This document shows, piece by piece, positions 36,741 through 49,279 of a DNA stretch of 64,000 bases. The stretch is from Nephromyces sp. MM_2019 (Eukaryota; Apicomplexa; Aconoidasida; Nephromycida). The translations under genes and the position numbers were made by a program. The stretch covers positions 62,001 through 126,000 of the forward strand of contig JADHZB010001457.1 of the NCBI GenBank assembly GCA_015657535.1. Reading direction: 5' to 3'. The notes beneath the pieces are model-generated. The model saw only the letters and a program-made list of their open reading frames with translations, had not been told where the DNA came from and made no database searches. Numbering within the stretch: position 1 is the first letter of the stretch; every line of letters begins with the position of its first letter.

Positions 36741-39700
36741 ATGTGGCTACATAAATTAAGCAAAATCGATGCTTTCACTTTTATGAGATCTCATTTTATT
36801 AGTATTTTCATAGGTCAAAGCGTCCAAGACTGTCGTTACACTACACCAAAAGCCATATTTTCCAACTCGATCATCACACTAACTAATCCTTCATTTTTCA
36901 GATTTTCCAGGAAAAAAAACAAGAAAATTTTTGGGGATTACACGTCTTCGATTTGCTTAAAGATTACTCGCCAATATATTGTTGCTCATAATGCAGTGCA
37001 AGAAGGTTTGAATAGCAATTTACCTTCTTCTACTACACAAAATCATAAGAAAAGAGACGATATATTCCTGAACGCCGTGAAATGGAGTGAACATATAGCT
37101 TGCTATATTAATCAGAAGGTAAAAAGCTTTGAAACCCGCAAGCAGTGACCGCTTCAAAGAAAAGTATGTTTTACTTATTTTACGCTTTTTCGGGGTTAAA
37201 AGAGCAGGTTTAAAAAGGGAAACTGCTACTTCTGCAAAGATTTTGCGCTCTTTCTTAATGCATTAAACCTTGCAGGGCAATCAGATAGAAGGATCGAAAG
37301 CTTCGATAATAAAGTGTGAGAGCAAGTTAGGACACCTTAATTTCTTTGTTGATAACAACAGTAAAACTGATGAGGAAGACAAGCACGCGAAGGAGCTAGC
37401 AGGTGATGTTTTTCATGTTTAATTTACACAGTTAAGCATCATTAGAAAGGTATTATTATCTTTTCACAAAAAAATCTAGGGAATATTCTATTATTTATGC
37501 AAGAAAGAATGGGGAACTTTCTTCTTCCTTCTCTTTCAGAGCATCTGGGCTATGCTAGGCTTTTTGAAGAAAGATTTGAAATTTTTTGACGCCATCAGTC
37601 GTACTTTTGCTAGCATATATCAGCGGTTTTTTCTTACAAAGAATTGTTCAATTACAAGCACTTCATAGCCTTCATTGACTGTGATAGAATGCCTTATTTA
37701 ATTCATTTATCGGTGTATCTACCCCATTTGTAGTGATAGCTTGTGTCTTTCAGCTTTTAGTGTCTAAAACCAGTGCATAGCAGCCTCGTTTTGCACAACA
37801 AAATGAGCTTAATACGCTTCTTCTATTTTTTTTCTAAATAGCTTTTTCGGGCTCTGTACATACCATATAATGCATGGAATATAGCGAAGCTGGATATTGA
37901 CAAGTAATTGCTGGGCTTTTTTAAAACATAATGGGTTAAAATTCATATATTCTATCACAAACACGTGTGCTTCACAATCGGAAATGGAATAAAGATATGA
38001 AGAGTGTGTCTAATTCTCGAAGATTGATGTATTAAATGCCTCGATTTAGGAAATATCCTCTTATTTCTGCCTGTCATAGATGTTTTTGGACGGGAAAATC
38101 GCGAGGAATGCTCAAAAAAAACCAACATAGAGACAAAAAGCAACCCCAATAACCTGGATACTCACATTTCATTGAAAGTATGTGTGTGTGGCGTGCTCTA
38201 TTGGAATATTTTTCTTGAGTTTTGAATCATTTCAAGTTTTTGACTGGTGCTTTACCTTCAACTTATGTCTGTGCAATTACGCTTCATTTTTCCTACCTAA
38301 TTTAAAGCATTATATACGGTCCTTTAGACTCATTTTTACATGTGTTTGATTGCAAATTTGTTTACGGAATAGCTTTTTATGAGGTTGAAAGGAGTTTTTT
38401 CAAAAAAAGGGGAAGAGATTGAATGGATTCTTTTCGATGACTTCATCTCCGCAGGTGGCTTTTCATTTTTGTAGGTAAAATGGAAGGAAGTAAGCTTGAT
38501 ATGCTCTTTCTTTCGTATTATTAGTGCCTCGTATAAATTGTTTTTGGAATGAGTAGGATTTTTGGGACCTTCTCACTGTGCTTGTTCGCGTTTTTTCTTT
38601 TGCAGCCTGTAGCATACGTTAAGAAGCATTTCTCGGTAGAAGAGGTTAAGAATTTAATTCCAGGATTCAGTATCCTAGGAAAAAATCCGAGTAAGATTTT
38701 ATACCTCGTATTAAAACGTGATATTTGTTTAGATTCTTTGATTGAGAATGGTATGATTTCTTGAAGCAGAGCATCAAAGGACTCTGCTGAAGGTGCTGGT
38801 ATTTTTGCTAAAGCAGCGAAGATATGTTCTTCCATTTGCTATGAAAAATAGATTATGCGAGTGCGCGTATGTATTGCTTCTTGAATCTGGCTTGAATACG
38901 CATAATCCTTTGAAGAATATCTTGCCAATACTTGCAGTTGGTAGAAAAAGGGCAATTTTTTGTGCATTTAGCACCCATGAGGAAGAAAGGTGTATAAGTT
39001 GGCTATTTTAACATATCAGTCTTTTAGTGCCTTTTCAAACTTTATCAGTCTTTTGCTGCCTTTTTGAATAGCTAAAAGTGAGCTTCTTGCTTTGAGCAGC
39101 TGCAGACTTCGCCCTTATGTTCGTTAATTAGGATGAATTTCAAATTTTTGAACACTTTAGCCATGATATTCAATTTAAATGGGAGTTTGCATGCTTTGCT
39201 GCAATGGCAAGAAATACCATATATTTGATGTTTGAAGTGCAAGGCACGAGCTGTAGGCAGCCAATTAGTTTTTATGTTACACCTTTACAAGACAGAAAAA
39301 GCTACTTTTGAATAGAATATTTCCTCCTTATGTACACGCAGAAAATCCTTTTAGAAGCAAACAATTTTTGTATTATATGATCTGCTCTTGTTGGTTTTTT
39401 CATCCTTTTAAAGCTGCTGATACTGCCTTTTTTTCCTCTTCATGACATTTTTTTGCTATTTTGCGTTTTCAAACACTCTAGAAGCTGCATCAAAAACTTC
39501 CTGTTTTTCTCAGACTGTTGTCAGCGATGTTGCTAGGGGATATTTCGGTTGAATTTGCTTGAATTTGGGTTTTTTTCGATCCTAATGTGATATTTTTTGG
39601 TTATTTTACGATCTTTGCTATCGAGTAGAAGAAGGTATCAACATCAAAGAGTATGATATATATAAAGCGCACACGCTTAAGCCTACGCTGATTGTGCAAC

Positions 39701-42400
39701 ACCCAGATTTATCTGACTTGGTAAAAACTGTCCATCTATGCAATGTCATAACCTTGAACTATGCTTAGAGCTTTGGGTGCAGCATTTTGGGAATCTTTGA
39801 CTTGCAGGAGGAAAGGCAGAAATTTCATTTCTGCAGCCCTATTATGGCGTAATCGAGTTGCTTCCGTACTATCACGACTCATATCTGGATGGTTTGACCG
39901 CCTTTAGCCATGCTTGGATTCTCTTCCTGAAGCCTTCTTTGAGGCTACAGCGTGGGATAAGGTTAGTTGTCTGACGAATTAATCTAGTTCAAGAGTTTCC
40001 TCGTATTCTAACTCTTAATAAAGGATAAATAAAAGCGAAATCTTGCTGGAAAGAAGCATTGGAAACTGCTTTTGTGGGTTTTTGTATTAGTTGTGTGTGA
40101 AAATCAATTGGCTTAGTGCTATTAAATTATAAACAATGAGGTGGAAGAACAGCCTGCCGAGAGTGATAATATCAAGGCTTGCTGTACATTATATGTCTTT
40201 GCTTGACTCATTAAGAGCTTGCTATACACTGTGTGTCGTTTCTGGACTCTTTAGTTGAATATTTCACGAGGACACTGAAACTTTGAACATCCTATTGATT
40301 TTTTCTCGATATAACAGGGCCGTGCTAAGACGCTATTGAATCTGATTGTAAACTTAGGTTTAGCGGGCGTTAATTTTTTCTAAAAAACCTTATTTTCCTT
40401 TTTAATAACTTCTGTTTGCTCGGTCATTTGATTTTTATTGCTAGCTTTCAAAGTCTGCAGGTAGAAGCATTTGGTTTTTTTTATAGTTTGAGTTTTTACT
40501 CCATAGGCTAGGCAGAATCTAGATTTTACTCTGGAAGAAAGTATGCGTGGTATCTTGCTGTTTCATTGGCAATTTTGAGGGAAAATTTTCGGATTAAAAC
40601 AGCAGATTTATTTAGATAAATAAGAATAAAAGTCCTTCTTTTCCTTGATCTCATTAATGGCATCAAAATTCTAAGCTTAGATTCGCTTGAAGTTTGCTTT
40701 TCCGCCCTTATCTTTCTCTTTTATGGTTTGGTATTTAGGCCTTTTTTTGTAAAAAACTGAGGAGCGTCATTGTGCGTGTGTTTTGAGAGGTTAGAGTCGC
40801 CTTTGAGGTAGAGTTAGCTTTACATTTGAAGCGATGCCAATTGCTGGTTGAATTTGCTTCAACTCAATGAAAAATGAGTAGATTTCGGGGCTCCATAGGT
40901 GCGTAGGTTGATAGTGAGTGTCTCTTCATATTTGCATGTCCTCAAGGCTAAAGATAACAGGCATTTTAGAGTTAATACGGATCTAGCTTTGGTTTCTGAT
41001 ACAAGGATACCGTCTTTATACTTGCGTTGTAGCGATGAAGATGATGCAATCAGAAGCGAGCATGCTCACCATCTGGGTATTGAAGCAGGTAAGAGCTGGC
41101 CTGCTACATTCCAAGCTTTTTCAAGAAAAAATCGAGTTTTCGTTGGTTCAATGCTGTTTTTATGGACTTCTCAACTTCCAGCTAGCCGTTCTTCATTATT
41201 CCTCTTTTTTCAGACATGCTTTCTGTTTGATAAAGCATGTCAATTTTGAGTGTGTTCACTCGATAAAATTGCTTTGGGAATGACCTTTTTTCATAGGAGA
41301 TGCGTTCTCTTCGCATTGGCTAAGGAAAATTGGCACAGTAGTCTCAAGAATAATATCAAAAAGAGAGAAACAGATAATTTATGAATGTTTCGAGGAACTC
41401 AGCCTGCAATGCATAGTTGTGGATATTAAGCCATATCATATGATGGACTCAGTCTCGAGGTGAGCAGCCAGCATGTTTTCAAAAATTGAAGCCTTTAGCT
41501 GGACTATGATTCTCCAGTAACTATTGTGTGTTAAATTCATCCTTCCGTCGTCACAGGCCGATGGGCTGAGAGATATTTCTTGCTGAACTCGAAAGACCCA
41601 CTCAGCAAAGCTTCCTGCGGATACCTTTGTGACCCCGTCGTGCAATCATCTTCTCTGAATATTCAAGCGTTTGTCTTCTTGCTATTGCTTTCAAGCAGTC
41701 ACTACGTATCCTCAGCTGATAATCTTTCTCTTTTCGGCTATCATCCTTTGCTGCCAAAAAGAGTGCACATAAAAGCTTAGGTTTTCCATAAGATCAAAGC
41801 AACGAAACATCTATAATTTTATCCAAAAAAAACGAATCTTCAGATAAAACTGTAGGATAATCTAAAGGGTTTCAAGATTGGATCGTCTTCTTCCATAAGT
41901 TTTGGTGTCGTAATCGACTCAAAGCGTTACGTTTAAGGATCAAATTTATTATCGTCAAAAATGCAAGTATTTTTGGGGTTCAAGCACAACCCATGTCTGA
42001 AGCCGAAGAGCTAAAATAGAGTTTTCCTGAGCATGAAGATATCAGCATGCCTTCTCTCGGTTTTATGCCCCGAAAATGACACCATTAATTGGGTATGGCT
42101 TCAGCTACTGCCCGGCAGTAAAACTGAGGCCTTTCAAGCGAAAAGAGGCCATCTTCAAGGTGAAGTAGCACTCCAATTCGTAGTTTATATATAAAATGAT
42201 AATTACCATATTGATTTCTGTGTACCTCGCAGACAGCAAGTGATTTGCTGGAAGATATTGGAGAATCAGATATGGGAGGGCTGCAATTCTTTGAGTTTTT
42301 CCGGGGAGGTGTGGAAATTCTGTGCGAAAGGGGGGAATTTGCAAAATTTCCTGCTGCTGTGTGTGCGAAAAATAGCGAATTTCCTGGAAAAAAAATGTAG
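36741..42400 (+). CDS. TrmO-like (UPF0066) protein, divergent, multi-exon
   Basis: TrmO methylates N6 of t6A37 in tRNA. Exons that join in phase are 36741-37118, 37276-37416, 38606-38690, 39808-39961, 40907-41088 and 41297-41459; 42046-42159 and 42237-42400 (stop) follow after an unresolved junction. The first two exons form an N-terminal part rich in basic and Ser residues, possibly a targeting leader. Exon 3 gives HPVAYVKKHF (PVGYLESCF in relatives). Exon 4 has the core YLDGLTAFSHAWILF. Exon 6 has IGTVVSRI and CIVVDIKPY, matching IGLTLAKL and VLDIKPY. The SAM-site box TRSPHRPN is replaced by AFSSHWLRK, and the PRQ motif is missing, so activity is doubtful. An exon-like stretch at about 39630-39720 (EEGINIKEYDIYKAHTLKP) does not fit the phase. 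The start is the first ATG of the open frame. Confidence 0.68.
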
Positions 42401-42591
42401 TTTTTCGCGTCTAATCATTTTGCTTGTCTTTTATTCCTCCAAAATGCAGTTTCACCCAGCAAAGACTTAAGACGCTTTTAATGAGTGCCTTTTTTTGAGT
42501 TCTTCAATAAGCGAGAGATATCGTTGTGTTTGCATGTTATTCTTGCATTGAAAAATAACATCGATTTTTGCAGGATTTTGCTAGTGTGTAT

Positions 42592-42672
42592 GTACAGTGA
42601 ATTCAGTTTGGCTTGCAATGATAGAATTCTGTGAGTGTGCTGCATGTACAGTGAATTAAGTTTTGCTTGCAA
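42592..42672. repeat. Two copies of a 27-base direct repeat
   Basis: TGTACAGTGAATTCAGTTTG followed by GCTTGCA occurs twice, about 55 bases apart, with two differences. It lies in the gap between the convergent TrmO-like and acyl-CoA synthetase-like genes and has no other recognisable role. Confidence 0.7.
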
Positions 42673-43409
42673 CCTTGTGGTAGAAATTAGGCTTCAAAGA
42701 ACATCAACCTAAAACTGGCCACTGCTTTCCGCCAGGGGTCCAAGTTTTGCATCATAGAAAACAGTCCTTTAGTCATCCTCATGAGAAACATATGAATGCA
42801 GGAATTCTTAGTGTATGAAATCAAGTGTGTGAAATGAACTATTTGGACCTGATATAAAGTACTTCACCTGAATTCAGGTGTGCATGTTTAAACCCAAACA
42901 TACACTCCTATCTAAGTAGAGCTTGAAACTAATCGTAGCAAGTCCAGACTTTGACCAGTACAAGAAAATCGCCTAATTGAAACCTTTGCTTCAAAGAAAG
43001 ATGCACTCCAAACATCAATGACACAAAAAACTCGAATAAAAACGAAATTTTCGAGGTCTCCAAGAAAGAATTCAGAAAACAGTATTGAACGCTATGCCAC
43101 AGAATATAAAGACCCTGAAGCCTTCTCATATATACCACCAAATAGCTCGAAATCACGGGTTTTTTAACACTAGGAAATACGTCAATACAATGAAAATAAA
43201 GGAAATTAAGCGATTCAAGCGTGTTTAGAAGTTCTCCAAATCATTGTAATAACAAAGAGCCATTTACTCGAAAAAATAGCCATTTTCGCTGCTTCTTCCT
43301 ACTTTATCTCTCTAAGGAAGAAGTGCTTTAAAGTACTGTGCTACCGTACTGTAAACGCCTTTTAAGGGTTTTTTTTTTATGGCATTCAAATTCCATACAA
43401 AAAAGGCAT

Positions 43410-46400
43410 CTAATAGGGTTTCTTCCAGTAGCTTTGATACTCATGAAAATTTCCCCATCTTGTTCCTTGAATTGGCACGTAAGGCACGTAGCCTTGTATA
43501 TTTTTGTCCATCAAATCCTTCACTTCGGAGACCTTGCGTAACTTTGAAATAAACTGCTTCACTTCTTCTGTTTCATCGGAGACTGTGCCTGCAAAAAAAA
43601 ACCCAAAGCAGTTAGCTTATGCATATGCTTTAAAGGAGGAAGAAATAAAAGTCCACAAAAATCAAAGAGGTAGAAAGCCATGAAAGAGGCAGAAAAATCT
43701 TTCATTAAACTTATGCTTCGTCACATAGTACCTAAAGATGTGAGCATTGTGTGTGTGCTAAATTCAGGGGAAAAAATCAGTTTTAAAACTGTTTGTTATT
43801 AAAAATCGAAAAAATTTAGAAAAAACGTATCAAAAACAGGAATTCATACGGAATTTCATCAAAGAAAAGGTATAAGCATAGAAGGAAAAGGTTAAGTATA
43901 TCCTTGTGCAAATGTGGAGCTCTAAATAATATGTAGCTAGAAAAAACGGCAAATCGAGCATGTACTGCTAAAATGCCACAATTTACCAATGGGTATCGAC
44001 ATATGTTTCACGGGCTGATAGCACCAGGGGATGCAAGTCGAAAGTTCTTGAATATAACTCTTTTAGAAAAACCAAAGTAATTCGCAAGTTCTAATAGCCA
44101 GAGCAAATAAGTAGAACAGCTGCTACGTTATAACAAACAAGCTGCTGTAGCCCACAGCACGAGATTGTCTCCCACAGTGGTGTGTGCCAATCATTATAGA
44201 AGCTAGCAAAAAATGCACCTTTAGAAGTTGACGAAGCCTCCTCATCACAGCAGCAGCTCATTCAGAGTGAGCATCTATGAATATTATTATCGAGTTCTTA
44301 CAATTTCTGCTACTACAGATGAAGGAAGTACAAACACACACGCACTCACACACAGGGTATTTATAAATACAGGCAGGTTGTTTTGTTATTAAGTTGAGCT
44401 TAAAACATATGCTTTTTGGTTAGATAATACAGATATTACACTCTCAACTTATTATGATTATCTAATATTAAAGGGCCTTACAGCTTTAATACCTTAAAAA
44501 AACGCATCTGTTTTTGGTCAAAAACTCCTACCAAAACCATCCTCATTGCTACCCTTTTTTGGCATAAAAACTTCCTCTAAAACCCTCTTCCATAATGCCT
44601 TGATCAAACGGCTAAAAAGCTAAAAACGTACCAATAATTTCAATTCCCTGCAGGGAATTACCAGCTTTTTTATTCTCATTTTTCTGCAAACTTTCATCAA
44701 CTCCCTCTTCATAATTAGCGAGATAAGGCGTCAAAAAGTATCCATCCTCAGTAAATGCATTCGAGGTAGACAGCAGTCTATTACGGTAGGCCTGTAGATT
44801 ATCCCAGTGTCACAAGCGTTTGAAGATTTTAGGCTATTTTTACTTGAAAAGTTTGATGAAGCATTCCATCCATTCTTAACTGCTTCAAACATGGAGAGCA
44901 ATGAAGGTTATAACACACACGAATTTTGGTAATAGCCGAGATTTGTTCTCTAAAAACAAGGCCTAAACATCAAGTTTTTCTCTTACAGGGTTGAGCGTAG
45001 TTTTTGGTTAAAAAATCCCTTTTCTCGTAGCCGGAAGATGCTATCACTGTTGCATTATATCAAAGAGTTAACAAAAAGAGACACTGAAAAAACGTCGAAA
45101 ATCTCTCTTAAACAAGAGAAGAGAGTGCAGTGATTAAGCAGAAAAAGAGGGATATATACGCGGAACAAAAACTGATGCTCTTCAAGGAAATTTGAAGATC
45201 AAAGATTAAAAATTATACAGAGCACAGAAAAAAGCTAGTGATGGCAACGAGTGAAGAAAAACTACTAGCCACAGAGAGAAAAGTGAAAAAAATCGCTTAA
45301 CAGCCAGGCAGACAAGCAGCTATTCTGTGAGAGAACATATGAATTTGAAAAAAAATCGCCATACTAAAGACCCAGACACGCATCTACAGTAAACATCATG
45401 TCTTCAACTCCATCTCGCTTTTCGCTCAGATAAAAACACAAGAGGAGAAACATCCAAAAAAATCCACGGGTGGAAAGAAATTGGTTGTTAATAGTAGTAA
45501 GTTCACTTAGAAAGCTGCCACGCTAGCTAGTCTAAATGAGCGAAGAAACTTATTTTTCACTAGTGCGTGTGCTGTGATTGAATTTTTATTCAGTAAAATC
45601 AGGTTTATAATACAGTTCCTGCATTGAGATCTTTGAAACACACAAAACGTTAAAATCTGAAGGAATTCTCGGGTAAATGGAGATAAAGGCTGGATGGTGT
45701 GTCTATGGAAAAAAAGTCAGTGAAAAAGCAGGGGGATACACTACACTAAAGCCAATAGTATAGCCAGTTAAGGCAGCAAAAACCGATTATAAAAGCTCAA
45801 TATATAATAAGATAATGCTGGGTTTGAGAAAAGACTAGTCTATGGTGATAAAAAGCAGAATTTTGCTCGCTTCAAGTACTGCACACACAAGGGTAATTAT
45901 CGAGATTCGTATATTTAGTCCTATTCATCAGATTTAGGGAATAGAAAACAAGCATTTAGGTGCCTAAAGGCAGCACCTTCCTTTGTATATTGGCGAAAAA
46001 GAAGAGAGAAAGCACCATTTAAGCAGATTGTATACAAAAAAAAAAAAGACCAGAATAATTGCTTCATCTAAGTCAAGAATATTACATTGAAGGAAGCTTT
46101 CGAGTCCTTTAAAAGAAGCCTCTGGGTGGCAGTGTCAATCAAAATCTCAATGCCTGAAACATATTTTAGCAGAAAAAAGCAGCTGAAGGAGTATCTGTGT
46201 GCTAGAATCAATCAAACTCACAATGCCTGAGTCTTATACTAGCAGAAAAAAAAAGGATGCAAACTTTTTGCACTTATTCGGGCAAAACAAAACCTCACAC
46301 ACACATAAACACACACACATAAACACACACACACACATATTGAAACCTAAACACATCAGTGCGTTCAGCGTCTAATTTAACATCTTCAAATTGCAGTGAA

Positions 46401-49237
46401 TATCCAATATACACAAAAAATCTTTGCAAAAAGCAAAAAGATGCAGTAAAAATTCAATATAACGTAAAGAAAATGATAGAGAAAAAGCTCACTACCCAGC
46501 TAAACCTATTCGCCTAACACACACAGCTTCTCATGAGAAAGATGTGGGGAAAATCTTTGCTGCTAATAATCAGCACCTTCAATGAAATATCTGTACAAAC
46601 TGAAGAAACGACTACAAAGATTTCAGGAAAAAAAATAGATCAGAGCAGCATTTGATACGATAAAAAAAACAAGCGTCTCAGCACACACAAAGGATTTGCA
46701 GCTCCAAAGTCTCGTGTGTCTATGGGACTAAGACATCTCCACACACACATATCACTACTCATTATCCCGGATACAGATAGCAGGATTTACACACACAACA
46801 AAATGTGGAAAAGTTTGAAATACCACTCAATGGATAGAAAATCAACGGTGAAGAGGCAGCAGGAGCAGTGTAAGAAGAAGATATAAGCACTGATCCCATC
46901 TCAGTTAGAGAGACTAGGCAGTGTAGCCTCACTGCTCGATTCCCGATCAGGCGATAAATTCTGAGAGCATCAGTAACAGTATAGAGAAAAATCATCACGC
47001 TTTGTAGAGAGGTGTGAGAGAATGCAACACACACACGTTAGCAAAAAATCCATGAGAGAACGCAACACACACACAGCCCTCATTAGGCCGATAAGGACTC
47101 TTCAGTAGATTTCAAGATTTTTTGGCAGCAAAAACGCTGAGAAGAAAATACTGCAGAAATCAGTGGAAGTATAGCCTAGTATACCTTTTATTCCTGATTC
47201 CATTTATAGGTATTCTAAATGATGCAACCTACTCACAATCATACGCACAGAAATCACATATACAAAACCATGCACAAACACGCTACTACAAACACATATT
47301 AAAGCGTTAAACTGCGTATTCCCAGGCCCATTTTCTTACAGAGTTTGTGCAGCATTCCATTTGGCTTTATCTGATAGAGCTGCCTCATCATCTTCAAACA
47401 GTATTACTGTGTGTACGTGTTTCATCCAGCGATTCCGTTTCTCCGTACTAAAAGCTGTTACAGATGATGCTTCCTCCATATTCCTATTGAGCATATAATA
47501 AGACACACATATACACATATATACATGTATATACTGCATTGAGCCAAGGAGGAAGCTTTATGGGCAGAGAATGCTTGCTGACGACTCAAATGATGTAATC
47601 CCGTTTTTCTATGCAAAAGAAGACAAGAAAAAATCCAGAAAACACCTTATAGCACCATCTGGATGATCAATACACACACACAAACACACACACAAAGACT
47701 GAAGCCAAACTTTAACAAACAAACAAGAGCACAGAGGGTTATTCAGAATACTCAGATAATGCTAAAAAGAAAACTTTTTGCTTTATAAACGTGAACAGAA
47801 GAAATCTGCCAGAAAATCACCCTTTAGTAGAGATTGTAGCGAAAAAAACCAAGATATTCACCAAAAACGTGTAGAATTAACGAAAAAGTAGAAAAACACC
47901 GTAAAAAGTAGGAAAAAACGAGAAAACAGCAACACGTATGTTATAAAGGTTCAAAAGCATAGAAAAAATGATAAAATTACAGAATCGACATCAGGAGGAG
48001 CTGAGATAAACACATGGGAGAGAGAAAGAGTTACAGGAATAGACAAGCTGACAAAATCAGATATATCAGGAAAATTAGCTTCAGTGATGGTTGTGATATA
48101 CATATTTATATATATATCATCATCTTCTTCTTCATCATCATCTTATTCTTCTTCATCATCATCTTATTCTTCTTCATCATCATCTTATTCTTCTTCATCA
48201 TCATCTTATTCTTCTTCTTCATCATCATCTTATTCTTCTTCATCATCATCTTATTCATCTTCATCATCATCTTATTCTTCTTCATCATCATCATCTTCAT
48301 CTTCATCATCAACATCTTCATCTTCATCATCAACATCTTCATCTTCATCATCATCATCTTCATCTTCATCATCAACATCTTCATCTTCATCATCAACATC
48401 TTCATCTTCATCATCAACATCTTCATCTTCATCATCAACATCTTCATCTTCATCATCATCTTATTCTTCTTCATCATTATCCTCTTCTTCGTTCCTTTTA
48501 CGGTTTTTCTGCTGCAAGAGATCCGTATAATCGGCACACCAAACACTTTCACCACAAAAAGTGCAAAATTGCCTGCCTTTCAGCAAGAATGAAAGATTTT
48601 CACAACACACAATATCTCACTTGTTAAGCTGACTAAGATTCATCGCAAGTATTGTAACTGGCTTCAAAGACGAGCTACCCTCGTCATTGGTAGTATAAAC
48701 GGCATCGAGCTCTTCTAGAACACTCGTTAAACTTGTTGCATAAGCGGAGAAGTTGAGCAATGCGCATCCACAAAAAAGTGCAAACTGAAGGAAAAGAAAA
48801 GAACATTTTATGAGCAACTTCTGTCTCAAAGAGAGGAAGGTGGAGAGGAAAAAATGGAGGAAGCAGATAAAGAAGAGAAAAAGAGGAAAAATGGAGGAAA
48901 AGGAAAAAAATGAAAATATAATATCCTCCAGCTCGGGCCTCTACAAAACTCAAGCGATTTTGGAGACTCGCACACACATTGTAAGCAACCAGAACACACA
49001 AAAAGCCCTGGAATCCCTCAATATATCACATGATAGCTGAGAAATACTAGATTTCGACGATGTATGTAGGATTTTTATAAGAAATATTCAATAGTGTGAA
49101 AGAAAGTAAGTAAAAAGTAAAAAACGTAGCCATATCCTGGCCTCTATGTGTAGATCACTACACACTACTCATTGCACACGCTTTAAAACAGACAGAAGCT
49201 TCGATATTATTAGTTAAACAAAACCGGCTTGATGCCA

Positions 49238-49279
<42 letters not shown>

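Noticed and set aside
37550..37600. Stretch reading HLGYARLFEERF after a CTTTCAG acceptor
   Set aside because: The frame reaches a stop without any GT donor, and PVAYVKKHF in a later exon fits the family start better.
39630..39760. Exon-like stretch with EEGINIKEYDIYKAHTLKP inside the TrmO-like gene
   Set aside because: Its donor leaves phase 0 while the next exon needs phase 1, and the flanking exons already join in phase without it. It was left out of the model, though an alternative exon is possible.
48492..48572. Acidic frame entering the microsatellite as a possible Asp/Glu-rich domain of the ACSF3-like protein
   Set aside because: The in-frame continuation meets a stop codon at the first TTATTC unit, and a GTAAAAG donor precedes the repeat, so the repeat is taken as intronic.
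48014..48592. Ser-rich (148 aa), Ile/Phe-rich (192 aa) and Lys/Met-rich (149 aa) open frames
   Set aside because: They are translations of one trinucleotide microsatellite in three frames and have no coding character outside the repeat.
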